64,000 nucleotides of DNA from Capniomyces stellatus (taxonomy: Eukaryota; Kickxellomycota; Harpellomycetes; Harpellales; Legeriomycetaceae): NCBI GenBank assembly GCA_001661515.1, contig LUVW01000022.1, positions 304,405 to 368,404 on the forward strand. Reading direction: 5' to 3'. How positions within the stretch are numbered: the stretch's first letter is position 1; each line of letters starts with the position of its first letter. Position numbers and translations under genes: made by a program. Of this stretch, positions 24,177 through 33,458 are shown piece after piece. The notes below the pieces were generated by a model, which made no database searches, was not told the DNA's origin, and was given only the letters and a program-made list of their open reading frames with translations.

Positions 24177-25293
24177 AATAACTTTGCTTATTTATACGTT
24201 ATTGTAATTCATTTATACTTTTTAATCGCAAAAGCAAGAAAACCAGGCCATGTATAATACAAAACTATTTACCCTTAAACCCGTTCCCACAACATCGCAC
24301 AATATTTCTCCAGTTATCCGAAATCGAATTTTTTTTAAAGCACTCGAGTCCAGTTGTGTACATTATTTTATAAAAAGCAAGTTAGTCAATGCGTTCAATG
24401 AGTCAAATCAAGCCGATGATAAACATGCCAACAACTGCACTAAAAACCGAAATATAAACAAAAGTTGGGGTTGGTATAGCGCCCGCTCTAGCTTCTATTT
24501 TTTGCGAGATACATTTTCTGTTAATTTTTACTGTACCGCAGCCTAACCTTATTTTTTTTTTAAAAAGCCAAGGGGGTTTTGGGAATAAACCCGAGCACCG
24601 GTTTTTATTGAACGTATTTCGTGGCTATTACTCTGACTGTCATTTGATTATTACCATTTAATTGCTGCAGTCTCTTTTTATATGTTTTACTTATTTTAGC
24701 TCAATGCTGCTAGATAATTTCGGTTAAAAATATTGCAAGCAGTCGCAAAACATCAAAATACCAACAATCTAATGTTGCGTCAGCAGACCTAGTCTTGCTT
24801 CTGTAAGGCGTACTTTAGCTGTTCACATTAGTTGCCAGTTGCCAGTTGCCAGTTGCCAGATATAAGCCAAAGTTGTATAGTATGCTGCAGATTAAAACGG
24901 CAATTAACTTGGTCAACATTGTGCTGATATTAAAACTCTACTTTGTGCGATTAAACTGAACACATTTGTTGGATTAGACAAAATGGTTATGGAGAGCTTT
25001 TATTCGTTAATTTTCAGCAAAGACCACAAAACTGCAAGCAGTTTAAATTAAAAATTAGGGTTTAATTTTACTCAAATAATGAGTGAAAGTGAAACTAAAA
25101 ACACATTTTGCTTTGTTGCTCTTAACAACACGCTTAAAAAAACACGCAATTAAAAAACAATCTAGAATTTAAAAGTCAAACTAGGCTAAATTCAATACCC
25201 AGCACACAAAAACAATTCAAAGGCAGCTCAAGATTTGCACAATTGGCAAATTCGACTTGAAGTTTTGGAACCTTGATAGACAAAGGCTTAAAA
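24177..25293. other. intergenic, no gene seen
   Basis: AT-rich DNA with a short heptamer repeat (24831-24859). It should include the promoter of the ARL1-type gene. An open frame at 24250-24546 has no recognisable features. Confidence 0.5.
24831..24859. repeat. (GTTGCCA)4 heptamer repeat
   Basis: Four perfect tandem copies of a 7-bp unit plus one base, in the intergenic region upstream of the ARL1-type gene. Confidence 0.9.
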
Positions 25294-26710
25294 ATGGGCA
25301 AGTGTAAATAATTATCAAAATGAGCTGAATGCAGCTTTTCGTTTCGAACTTGTCGTGTTGCCATCGGGCTGCTATTTTGAATCATCGGGCTGCTAAAAAC
25401 AAGTTTGTTTTAACTTTTTTTATTTTTTACAGGACAATTATTTACAAAGATGTTTAATCGAATTTGGGGCGAGCGAGAAGTACGGATACTTATACTTGGG
25501 TTAGATGGAGCAGGAAAAACTACTATTCTATATAGATTGCAGGTAAAATGACTTTTTCACACTGGTCTTAATTTTATCTTAGTATCACATATTAGACGAC
25601 TTTAAAAGCTTGCATCCAACATCCAACTTGACACATGATTCTATATACTCATAGATGGGCGAAATCGTATCTACGATTCCTAGTAAGATTACAAGGCTTG
25701 GGTTACATTTGGAAAAAAATTGGCTTATAGATTTTATTACCTAGCTAAATCTGTTTGACTATATAAAACAAAAACAATAGCAATCGGATTTAATGTCGAA
25801 ACTGTTACATATAAAAACATCAAGTTCCAAGGTAAATATACGTCTAGAATTTATCTATTTTTCATATGCTTGATAAATGATGTGGATTTTCTCTGAATAA
25901 TCCTTTACTTTTGTTGCGAGTGTTCTTTGTTTTTCATTTTTGGGTTACTTTCATTCACAAAATTGAGTATAAAATTTTACTTTTACCGGTGCACTAACGA
26001 TAAAAATAACTCTTACTATTGTAATAGTGTGGGATCTTGGAGGTAAGCTCAAGCCGTTTCCTATTTCCAAATACTTGTCTGGCTATTTATTTTGACACAC
26101 CTATTGTTTTTTTTTTTTTGAATTGGATGGGTTTATACATGTTTTCTACTTTTCTTTTATTGTTACCAAATGCACGTTGCATTAATCATGAGATTACTAA
26201 TCTGAGATGGTGTTTTATTTATATGTTCCTTGTTATTATCGGATTTAATTGCACCCTCAAAGGACAAACAAGTATAAGGTATTTAGTATTTAGTAATTTG
26301 CAATTACATTTCCTACCAGAAATATTGTCTTTTGTATACATTTAGCTGACTAACACTGTAAATATACTGCAAATAGACCTTACTGGCGATGCTATTACGC
26401 GAACACGGATGCGATTATATACGTTGTTGACAGTAACGATAGGGATAGAATAGGAACATCAAGAGACGAGCTGGCTGCCATGTTAAGCGAGGAGGAGCTA
26501 AGTGATTCAATTCTACTAGTGTTTGCCAATAAACAGGATGCTGAGGGAGCCATGACTGCTGCAGAGATATCCGAGTCGCTTGGACTTACCAAACTCCAGA
26601 ACCGACAATGGGCAATATACAAATCCAGCGCAATTAAGGGTGAAGGATTGAAAGAGGGTCTTGATTGGTACTTGCCTATTTACTCTTTAGACAACATATT
26701 TTTTTTATAG
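25294..26710 (+). CDS. ARL1: ARL1-type small GTPase, seven exons including two microexons
   Basis: Exons read by phase: 25294-25297 (ATGG), 25433-25542, 25655-25682, 25781-25831, 26028-26042 (15 nt), 26263-26278 (16 nt) and 26377-26710, giving 185 residues (ARL1 is about 181). The P-loop is GLDGAGKT (24-31), switch I region PTIGFNVET, switch II region [18 protein letters not shown], then NKQD and [15 protein letters not shown]. The DLGGQTSIRPYW motif is complete only if both microexons are used. The first intron would start with GCAAGT (a GC-AG intron), and it supplies Met-Gly, the N-myristoylation start expected of Arf/Arl proteins. ARL1 acts at the trans-Golgi, recruiting GRIP-domain tethers. 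The extreme C-terminus is less certain: an alternative last intron could start at the GT inside the DWYL codons. Confidence 0.88.
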
Positions 26711-28834
26711 TTGTAAAATGGCAATTTAGGTCTTTGAAAATGCGATTTTGCTATTTATTAATGACTGGTCTGTTTGTTGGGTTTATCTGAAACTTAGGCT
26801 TGTCAGCTCTATCCAAGGAGGGAAATAATTAGGAAGCCTAGCACTCTCACTCAAATTTTTCAATACTCAGACTCTTTAATCCGCCAGCTTTGGATACCAT
26901 AAGCCTTGATTTACAAGTTTTGTCTCGCTGTTTTATGGTTGAAAGTATAGTCTTATTTCGTTTTATTTTATTCAATCTTTTTATTAATAATATATAACCA
27001 AAATAATTTCTTTAAGCTGCTCGGATGCGCAACTGTTGTTGGTTTCGAATATACCAACTTGCTTGAAATACTAGCAGAAAAAAAAAACCATTCGAAATTA
27101 GTAATAAGTTGCTGGGGTTGGTCAAGTGAATCAACCGATTTTAGAAAAATGTGGACTTGTGTTCCCTGTTTTTCCTACTAGAACTATTTACCCTAGCACC
27201 ATGACTATGTGGTGGGAAATTTGGCACATTAATGAAAGGCGATTCTTTCCTGTCTGTACTTACGCCTTATTTTTTCTCGTTATTCATTTTTAAAAAATAA
27301 ATTATATGAAGGTGTTTGGTAGTCGATTAGAAACACAAAAACTCAAAAAGTACAATTTATGGCGGTGTTGGCGGACTAAGCTTATTAAGGGCTTGACCTT
27401 AATAGAGCCAGTCAGCAAAGGGATCAATGGCTGAGGGAAACCAAACTAAATAAAAATCACTGCTCCTAGTCCAATTAGTAATATACTAGATCTTTATAGA
27501 ACCAAGGTTGGCTACAATATCCCGCTGAACCGTTGCCTTATGTAACTTGGGAGTGGTCATTATAAATTCATCACTGCTTTACCAGCCAAGTTTGTTACTT
27601 TCCTGTATTTTACTGGACAAATTACTTGAAAAGAAAAAACGCATCATTGGCTGTGCACTAATGTGGTTGGTTTTGTTTGTCATGATTGGTAAGGTAAAGG
27701 AAACTAATTTTTTTTTTTTATTGCAAGGAAACTACTAATTATTTTATTTTTTGTTGAGGAAATTGAAGGGAACGAGTTGCTTCAAAAAAAAACATTCTAA
27801 ACTCAAATGTTTTACAAAGGCAACCAAAACAGTTTTTTAAAAAAAGAGCCAATAAAAATCAGTATCAAGTTAAATCTACAAATGATCAAGGTAAATTTAA
27901 AGAAATTGGGCAACTTTGAATTTGAAAAGACAAAAAGTCGCAAGAACATTTTTATGATAGATGGTTACAAAGTTGAGCAAAGAAGCTTTATATTAGCAAT
28001 TGCAATATTCTTGTTTTACCAAGAAAAACACAAGTCGCCACTTATATAATTCGGGAAAGTACAGATTAAAGGTAACTCTTTCAACGGCGAAAAACTTCAA
28101 GGCGCGGATAATAGTCTTATACATGTAATAGAAAGTGCATAGAAATTCAGCTAAAAAGTTTAGAGCTCTAATTTCTAGTTTCTAAAAATAGGTTTATAAA
28201 TTTATAGTAAATTATGTAATTAAATTAAACAAATACTAAAATAAAGCGATTTAGTCGAAAGGATTTTTTGCTTTTTTCTAATTTATTAATAGAAAAACTT
28301 GCTGAACAGATAGCTTTTTATAAAGTATAAATCGGAATTTAATCAACTTAATTTGGCGTGGAAATATAATGCAAACTAGAGTTATCAACAACAATAAAAA
28401 TACTTTAGCTGTAAAAACAACCATGCCCCTGCTAACCTTTTTTAGTGCCTAAAAGATTTTATATACACAACAGTAAATAATTTTAACTCAAATAACAGCT
28501 TGCTCTCATCATTTGGTTGAACGCAGCTTTTGTAAAAGAGCAAATATATTCTAGAGTGATAGGTCAGTAAGTATACCAAACATTGTAGATAACTACGCAG
28601 CGATTGAAACGCACAAGCATAAGAGATAAGGCTATCGCAGTACTAAAAAGTATTTAAGTTAAAAAGCAGGTGGTAAAGAAGATACGAGATACAGTCAGTG
28701 TCTATTGGGAAAGATAGTCTGTATTGATTATAACTAGTCAGTGAACGAGAAAATAGGGGGAAGCAAAGGAAGAAAGAAAAGAACTAAAGTGCCAGGAAGG
28801 CGGATCTGGAAAAACAAATATAGAAATAGCAAAA
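26711..28834. other. 2.1-kb intergenic region, no gene seen
   Basis: Strongly AT-rich. Two open frames (27547-27738, 27807-28049) are AT-driven and show no family resemblance. The last few hundred bases presumably hold the RGS gene promoter. Confidence 0.5.
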
Positions 28835-30994
28835 ATGAATCAAGAGTTTCCGGTAAACGAAATGTTTACCAATACGGAGCAGGTGTTGAATATATTAACA
28901 TCAATAATTGGTCCACTGGATAAAGCAACACCATCACCAACACCGGATCCAGAACCCATAAAAACAACAGAAGAAGCTAAAACTACTTCCGAAGAAAAAA
29001 CCACACCTAGCACCCAAACCACAGAAACCAAAAATACGAGTGAAAATACAGAGGGTCCTCCACAACAGACACAGGGGCCGGGCGGACAAGGTGGACAAGG
29101 GGGGCCAGGAGGACCAGGAGGACCAGGTGGGATGCAGAACTTCCCTGTAATTGGGCAAAGGCCAGACACTTCGCCTGCCCATTTGCTGGAACTAAACAAT
29201 AGGTTCAAAGAGTCTCATCCAGAGCCTTTCATATACTTGTCGATTTTAATAGCGTACTTGCTTTACATACTTTACACGCTAATTGTTTTCTACGTACGCA
29301 CAGCGCCGAATAGGAGAGGGTTCAAGTATAGGAAGATCAGGTTGCTAATGATACAAACTATCACTAATATATTTGCAAGCACTGTGATTTTTGTATACAT
29401 GAGCTTTGAATCACTGCCAGCAGCGCTACTGCTTGTGTTCTGTTACGTTGGGATGTTGCCGTGGGCGTTAGTGATTATGCTGAGAGCAATCCAGATTTTG
29501 TATGCCATAAAACTGAACGAGGCTCAAGTGGCGTGCTACTCGGTTATAAAAGCAAGCACCACAGGTGTAATGACGACATCAAGCGACTACAAGAATAACG
29601 AAGCAAGAAGTTGGATTAGCGGGGATGACAGCATAAACCTGAGCAATGCAGTGGCCTTTTATCAACTGAAACTCAAAAAACTGTCGCAGCTAAAAAATTA
29701 CGTTTCAGACAAGTCGCTGATAATAGTGTACCTTGTTTTTGTTGCGTTTAACGCATTGGTAGTAGTCATTATAACAAATGTGAATCCAAAGTCGGTTATG
29801 ACAACGGAGAGCCATGTAGTGAAAGTAGGCGAACCCCATACAGTAGTTTTTATTATTATATTCGAGCTGATGCTCTTGGTAGGATTTCCGTATCTTGCTG
29901 TGCTTATACGCAAGTACCACGAGGCATACTACCTACTGATTGAGCTAGTTTCATGCACAGCAATGAGTTTGGCAGTCACGGTGCTGTTTTTTATTTGGTA
30001 CTTGCTTCCTGAAAAAGTGAGATACGAGTTTTCGCCGTACCTCTGGTTCTTTGTGCTGCTGCTGGTTTCCCACTCGTTTTCTATAGTAAATCCGCTGGTA
30101 AATTTGAATAACTACAATATTGCGTCAACCAAGGATGATTTCGACGACCAGAACACCAGAAGAGCAACAAGGAGCGCTTCAAAGAACTTCCGACCAAGCT
30201 TCACCGGAGTTAGTGCAGATAGACGACGAGAGTTTCTTGCATTGCTGGATAGCCCAGCGTTGTACAAGCAGTTAAGACAATGTGCAGCAGACTATCTTTG
30301 TTCAGAGTTGATATTGTTTTTGGACGAGTATCAGACTTTAAAAAGACGGGTGCTGGAGTACTTTGAACAGAACCCAGAGCTCCACAATGCGTATAGGGGC
30401 GATATTAACTCTGGTGACTATTCCAAGGGCAGCGTTTATTCAAGAACAGGAGACAACATTGGGCTGAAAGTGGGTGGCTCAAGCGACCGCAATTACTTGG
30501 AAAACGACGTGTTTAATAGCAACAAGGGGAAGGAGGGAGATAGCTACGAAATGAAGACAAAAATAACACAGAGTCAAAGCGGTTCGAACAACATGGCTGC
30601 GTTCCCATCAGTTGTTTTAGAAAGATTTTTGTCAAATACACCAGTTTCGTTGACCATTTGTGGGTCATTGGAGTATTTGTTTCCATCAGCAGAAATTTAC
30701 TCGACGACAGCAGCGCCATATGAGCTACACCAGCTATTCAAATCGTTTTGCTCAGTATTTATTGACCCTAACTCTGACTTGGCAGTGAACTTGCACGGAA
30801 GCATAGTTGACGAGATTATGCAGCAGATGTTGGTTGACGAGTTTACAATTGGTATATTTGATGACGCCAGAGAGGAAATCCTGGATTTGTTGTACTTTGG
30901 TGTGTTCCCAAGATATTTGGATCTTAGAAAGAAAAAGACGGGCAGGACCAACAAGTTCAATATTTTTAAATCTAAAAAATCGCTAAAGATCTAG
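28835..30994 (+). CDS. seven-transmembrane protein with C-terminal RGS domain
   Basis: A 719-residue single-exon frame. Residues 1-110 are extracellular-type: Thr/Glu/Pro-rich, then a Gly/Pro/Gln-rich GGQGGPGGPGG patch. Seven hydrophobic segments follow near residues 128-153, 168-190, 196-218, 293-315, 336-358, 371-391 and 401-421. The C-terminal cytoplasmic part (about 461-690) is an RGS domain: it starts REFLALLDSPALYKQLRQ, continues ADYLCSELILFLDEYQTLKR, and ends AREEILDLLYFGVFPRYLD. An insertion of about 100 mostly polar residues splits the RGS helices. RGS domains accelerate GTP hydrolysis on G-alpha subunits, and 7TM-RGS fusions are known in plants and filamentous fungi. It probably senses something at the plasma membrane and damps G-protein signalling; the ligand is unknown. 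Confidence 0.85.
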   Translation: MNQEFPVNEMFTNTEQVLNILTSIIGPLDKATPSPTPDPEPIKTTEEAKTTSEEKTTPSTQTTETKNTSENTEGPPQQTQGPGGQGGQGGPGGPGGPGGMQNFPVIGQRPDTSPAHLLELNNRFKESHPEPFIYLSILIAYLLYILYTLIVFYVRTAPNRRGFKYRKIRLLMIQTITNIFASTVIFVYMSFESLPAALLLVFCYVGMLPWALVIMLRAIQILYAIKLNEAQVACYSVIKASTTGVMTTSSDYKNNEARSWISGDDSINLSNAVAFYQLKLKKLSQLKNYVSDKSLIIVYLVFVAFNALVVVIITNVNPKSVMTTESHVVKVGEPHTVVFIIIFELMLLVGFPYLAVLIRKYHEAYYLLIELVSCTAMSLAVTVLFFIWYLLPEKVRYEFSPYLWFFVLLLVSHSFSIVNPLVNLNNYNIASTKDDFDDQNTRRATRSASKNFRPSFTGVSADRRREFLALLDSPALYKQLRQCAADYLCSELILFLDEYQTLKRRVLEYFEQNPELHNAYRGDINSGDYSKGSVYSRTGDNIGLKVGGSSDRNYLENDVFNSNKGKEGDSYEMKTKITQSQSGSNNMAAFPSVVLERFLSNTPVSLTICGSLEYLFPSAEIYSTTAAPYELHQLFKSFCSVFIDPNSDLAVNLHGSIVDEIMQQMLVDEFTIGIFDDAREEILDLLYFGVFPRYLDLRKKKTGRTNKFNIFKSKKSLKI

Positions 30995-31652
30995 GTTTAA
31001 TTTATTGGTACACATCCTCAAATCTTCTTATTTTTCATTTGTAAGTTACCCAACAGCCATACCATTTCAGGGTTGCTATGGGTGACTTTTGCAAATACTT
31101 GGATCCTGGTATGCCAGCCCGATTAAGCAAGCTTGGTAGATTGGTATACATCAGCTGTTTAGCACAAAAGCCAACAAAAAGAATAACCAGAAAAATACAA
31201 AATACAAAGTACAAAATAAAAAGTACAAAATACAAAAACAATCGAGGACTAAAGCAGAACACATCAAGGAATACGAAAAAAATGCTGGAAATACATGTTT
31301 GTTTATGTATTACACCTCATCCTGGCGTAGTATCGGTATTACAAGCATATCGTACTGTTGATGTTTGTATCATTAAACAACACCCCCCTCCCCTTCTCCT
31401 TCCGCTTTTTCATCATTTATAAAACATCCCTACTTTCTCCAACTTTTGATATCCCACTACCGACTTTATATAAATCAGCAGCTCCAAAATATCCGTTTGA
31501 CAAACCTGCAAAGTTTCCAAAATTTCCAACTACTATGCTTTGTCCTAACTATCCTTTTCTATACTAAAATATATTCCATCACACCAGTTTATTTATGGCT
31601 TTTTATTTGCGTTTTTTTAATTTTTTTTACTTGGGGTTTTCATCAAAAAATA
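30995..31652. other. intergenic, no gene seen
   Basis: AT-rich DNA between the RGS gene and a retroelement copy. It includes a short (A)GTACAAAATA-type repetitive stretch near 31190-31240 and no supported gene. Confidence 0.5.
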
Positions 31653-32031
31653 AACACCAACTAATATCAATAAAAAACTCTTGGGAGAGGAGTTAAAAAC
31701 AATCAACCGCCAAGATTCTCAAGAATCCTGACACCCTCGGCGCCAAGACGATGCTGGCAACAGCGTCGTTTTTTAGAAGCTATCCAAAACCCCCGTTACT
31801 TGATCATGCCCAGGCTTAAAGTAGCACCAATCTCCCTGAACCAATGCCCATCGGGTGCGGACGATCTAATTGATCGAAGGGGTGTTGGCTAGTAGAGTCA
31901 TTTAACATATCAAGATAGCACAGTGTTTTATAGTATTTTTATGGTATTGTTCAATATTGTATGCTTTGTTGTGTTGTGTGAATTCTATTGCTAATAAGCC
32001 ACATAAATAAAAATAAAATGAACACCAACTA
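31653..32031 (+). mobile_element. 5'-truncated copy of the 47.9-kb non-LTR retroelement with 11-bp target-site duplication
   Basis: Bases 31678 to about 32018 closely match the 3' end of the element at 48401-48742, including the last about 70 codons, the 3' UTR and the AAATA-type tail. The copy has small changes that break the frame. AACACCAACTA occurs at 31653-31663 and again at 32021-32031, flanking the copy. That is a convincing 11-bp target-site duplication, apart from 14 extra bases between the left repeat and the element start. This shows recent target-primed insertion with 5' truncation. Confidence 0.88.
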
Positions 32032-32465
32032 GTGAGCAGTTGAGCAATACCAACTACATGAAGTGACAATGGATTCTGAATTCTATAAGCCAATAGAAAG
32101 TTTACATTTAACAAATTAAAATGAGTGGTGGAGTGAATAATGAGTGAAGGAATAGAGGACAAAAAAATATATACAGAAAATCTACCTGGATTGCTAGGTT
32201 ATTCTAGAATTAAAAAATACCAGCAACAAAAAAGTAAACATTACAACACAATATTTCGAGTTTAAGAATATTAAGCACCAAGAGACTCGTTTATTAAAAG
32301 AGTGTGCTATTAACAACACAAGAGTCATCTCCGAGTATTTTACAAGATAAACCAAGAGAAATAGGGTGCTTTTGAGAGCTGAAAAATATATTAACCGGAT
32401 TAAGGAATAGCAAAAAAGAAAAAGAAAAAAAAACAGGACAAAATAGTAATAGAGTAAAGATAAAA
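32032..32465. other. upstream region of SPC3, no gene seen
   Basis: AT-rich spacer containing the SPC3 promoter and 5' UTR. The minus-strand open frames here are low-complexity Leu/Phe-rich shadows. Confidence 0.5.
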
Positions 32466-33110
32466 ATGAACAAGACATTTAATCGAATTAGCACAACAAG
32501 CTCATTGGCGGTGTCGATATTTATGATGCTGGTGGTGGTGTTGTCGATTATGACGGCAAACTACACAAAAGTAGAAAATATAGATGTAAAAGTCCAAGAT
32601 GTAATACTGTAAGTAAAATTAGTGCTCAAATATAGTTTAGCTGGGCCAGATTGTGTGGGCAGAATATAATGTATTAAGTAGATGGTTGTTTGCTGCACAT
32701 TTTCAATCAATAGACAAGAGGGGGGACTCAGTGATTACTACGATTCAACATCAAGAGATGCGGAGTTTATTAGGGTAAAATTTGACGTGTTGGCCGATTT
32801 GAAGCCGCTGTTTAATTGGAACACAAAGCAGCTATTTGTTTATGTGATGGCAGAGTACGAGACAGAAAAGACGACCAGTAAGGTGATGATATGGGACAGG
32901 ATAATAACGAGTCCAAAAAGAGCAAACCTCAAGTTGCGCAAACACAGCAACAAGTATAGATTCAGGGACCTGGAGTTGGATTTCAAGGGAGTTGATAACA
33001 TGAATCTTACATTTGTTGTTGACAGGATACCCTATTTAGGGCTTTTCACCACACAAAGGGAGTTTAGTTTGGGATTCAATGTTCCAAGACCTAGGAGTTC
33101 TCGCAATTAA
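32466..33110 (+). CDS. SPC3: signal peptidase complex subunit 3 (SPC3/SPCS3), two exons
   Basis: Exons 32466-32608 and 32714-33110 join in phase (ACT|GTAAGT ... AATAG|A) to give 179 residues, the normal family size. Residues 1-9 are cytosolic (MNKTFNRIS), followed by one membrane segment (LAVSIFMMLVVVLSIMTA) and a lumenal domain. Family blocks are visible: FIRVKFDVLADLKPLFNWN, TKQLFVYVMAEYET, VMIWDRII, and the end VPYLG-like IPYLGLF. SPC3 is the essential ER-membrane partner of the Sec11 catalytic subunit, which removes signal peptides from secreted proteins. The start is supported by Met-Asn directly before the membrane segment, as in other SPCS3 proteins. Confidence 0.93.
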
Positions 33111-33458
33111 GCCCGCTCATTTTTTACAAAGCCAGCATTTTTATATAGTCAGCATCTTTATTAGCTTAAACTAGTGTAAAAATAATAGCGATTACAACAA
33201 TGGTTGGTAGCTAGTTGATGATTAATAAAAAAAAAGGAAAAGGAAAAGAAAAAAGAGTAGATTAAAAAAAATTGGAGCGTGAATTGGTATTTTAAAATAA
33301 CAAAAAAAGAAGAAAAAGTAATGCTGTTTCAATGAAAAATAAAAGGTAAGGACTAAAAGCTAAAGCCAGAGAAGGGGGGCAAAAGGGTGGAAGTAAGAGG
33401 TTGACAAAAAAAAGCAAAAAAAAAAATCCAAAGTGTACCAAATCCAAAGCCAAAGTCA
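33111..33458. other. convergent 3' intergenic region
   Basis: About 350 bases of purine-rich, A-rich DNA between the convergent stops of SPC3 and SMC5. No gene seen. Confidence 0.6.

Noticed and set aside
26395..26622. Minus-strand 75-residue frame
   Set aside because: Antisense to the main ARL1 exon.
27807..28049. 80-residue Lys-rich frame
   Set aside because: AT-driven composition with no motif and no splice context; not distinguishable from chance.
31078..31422. 114-residue plus-strand frame
   Set aside because: Middle part is a short AT-rich repeat and the remainder lacks any conserved motif.
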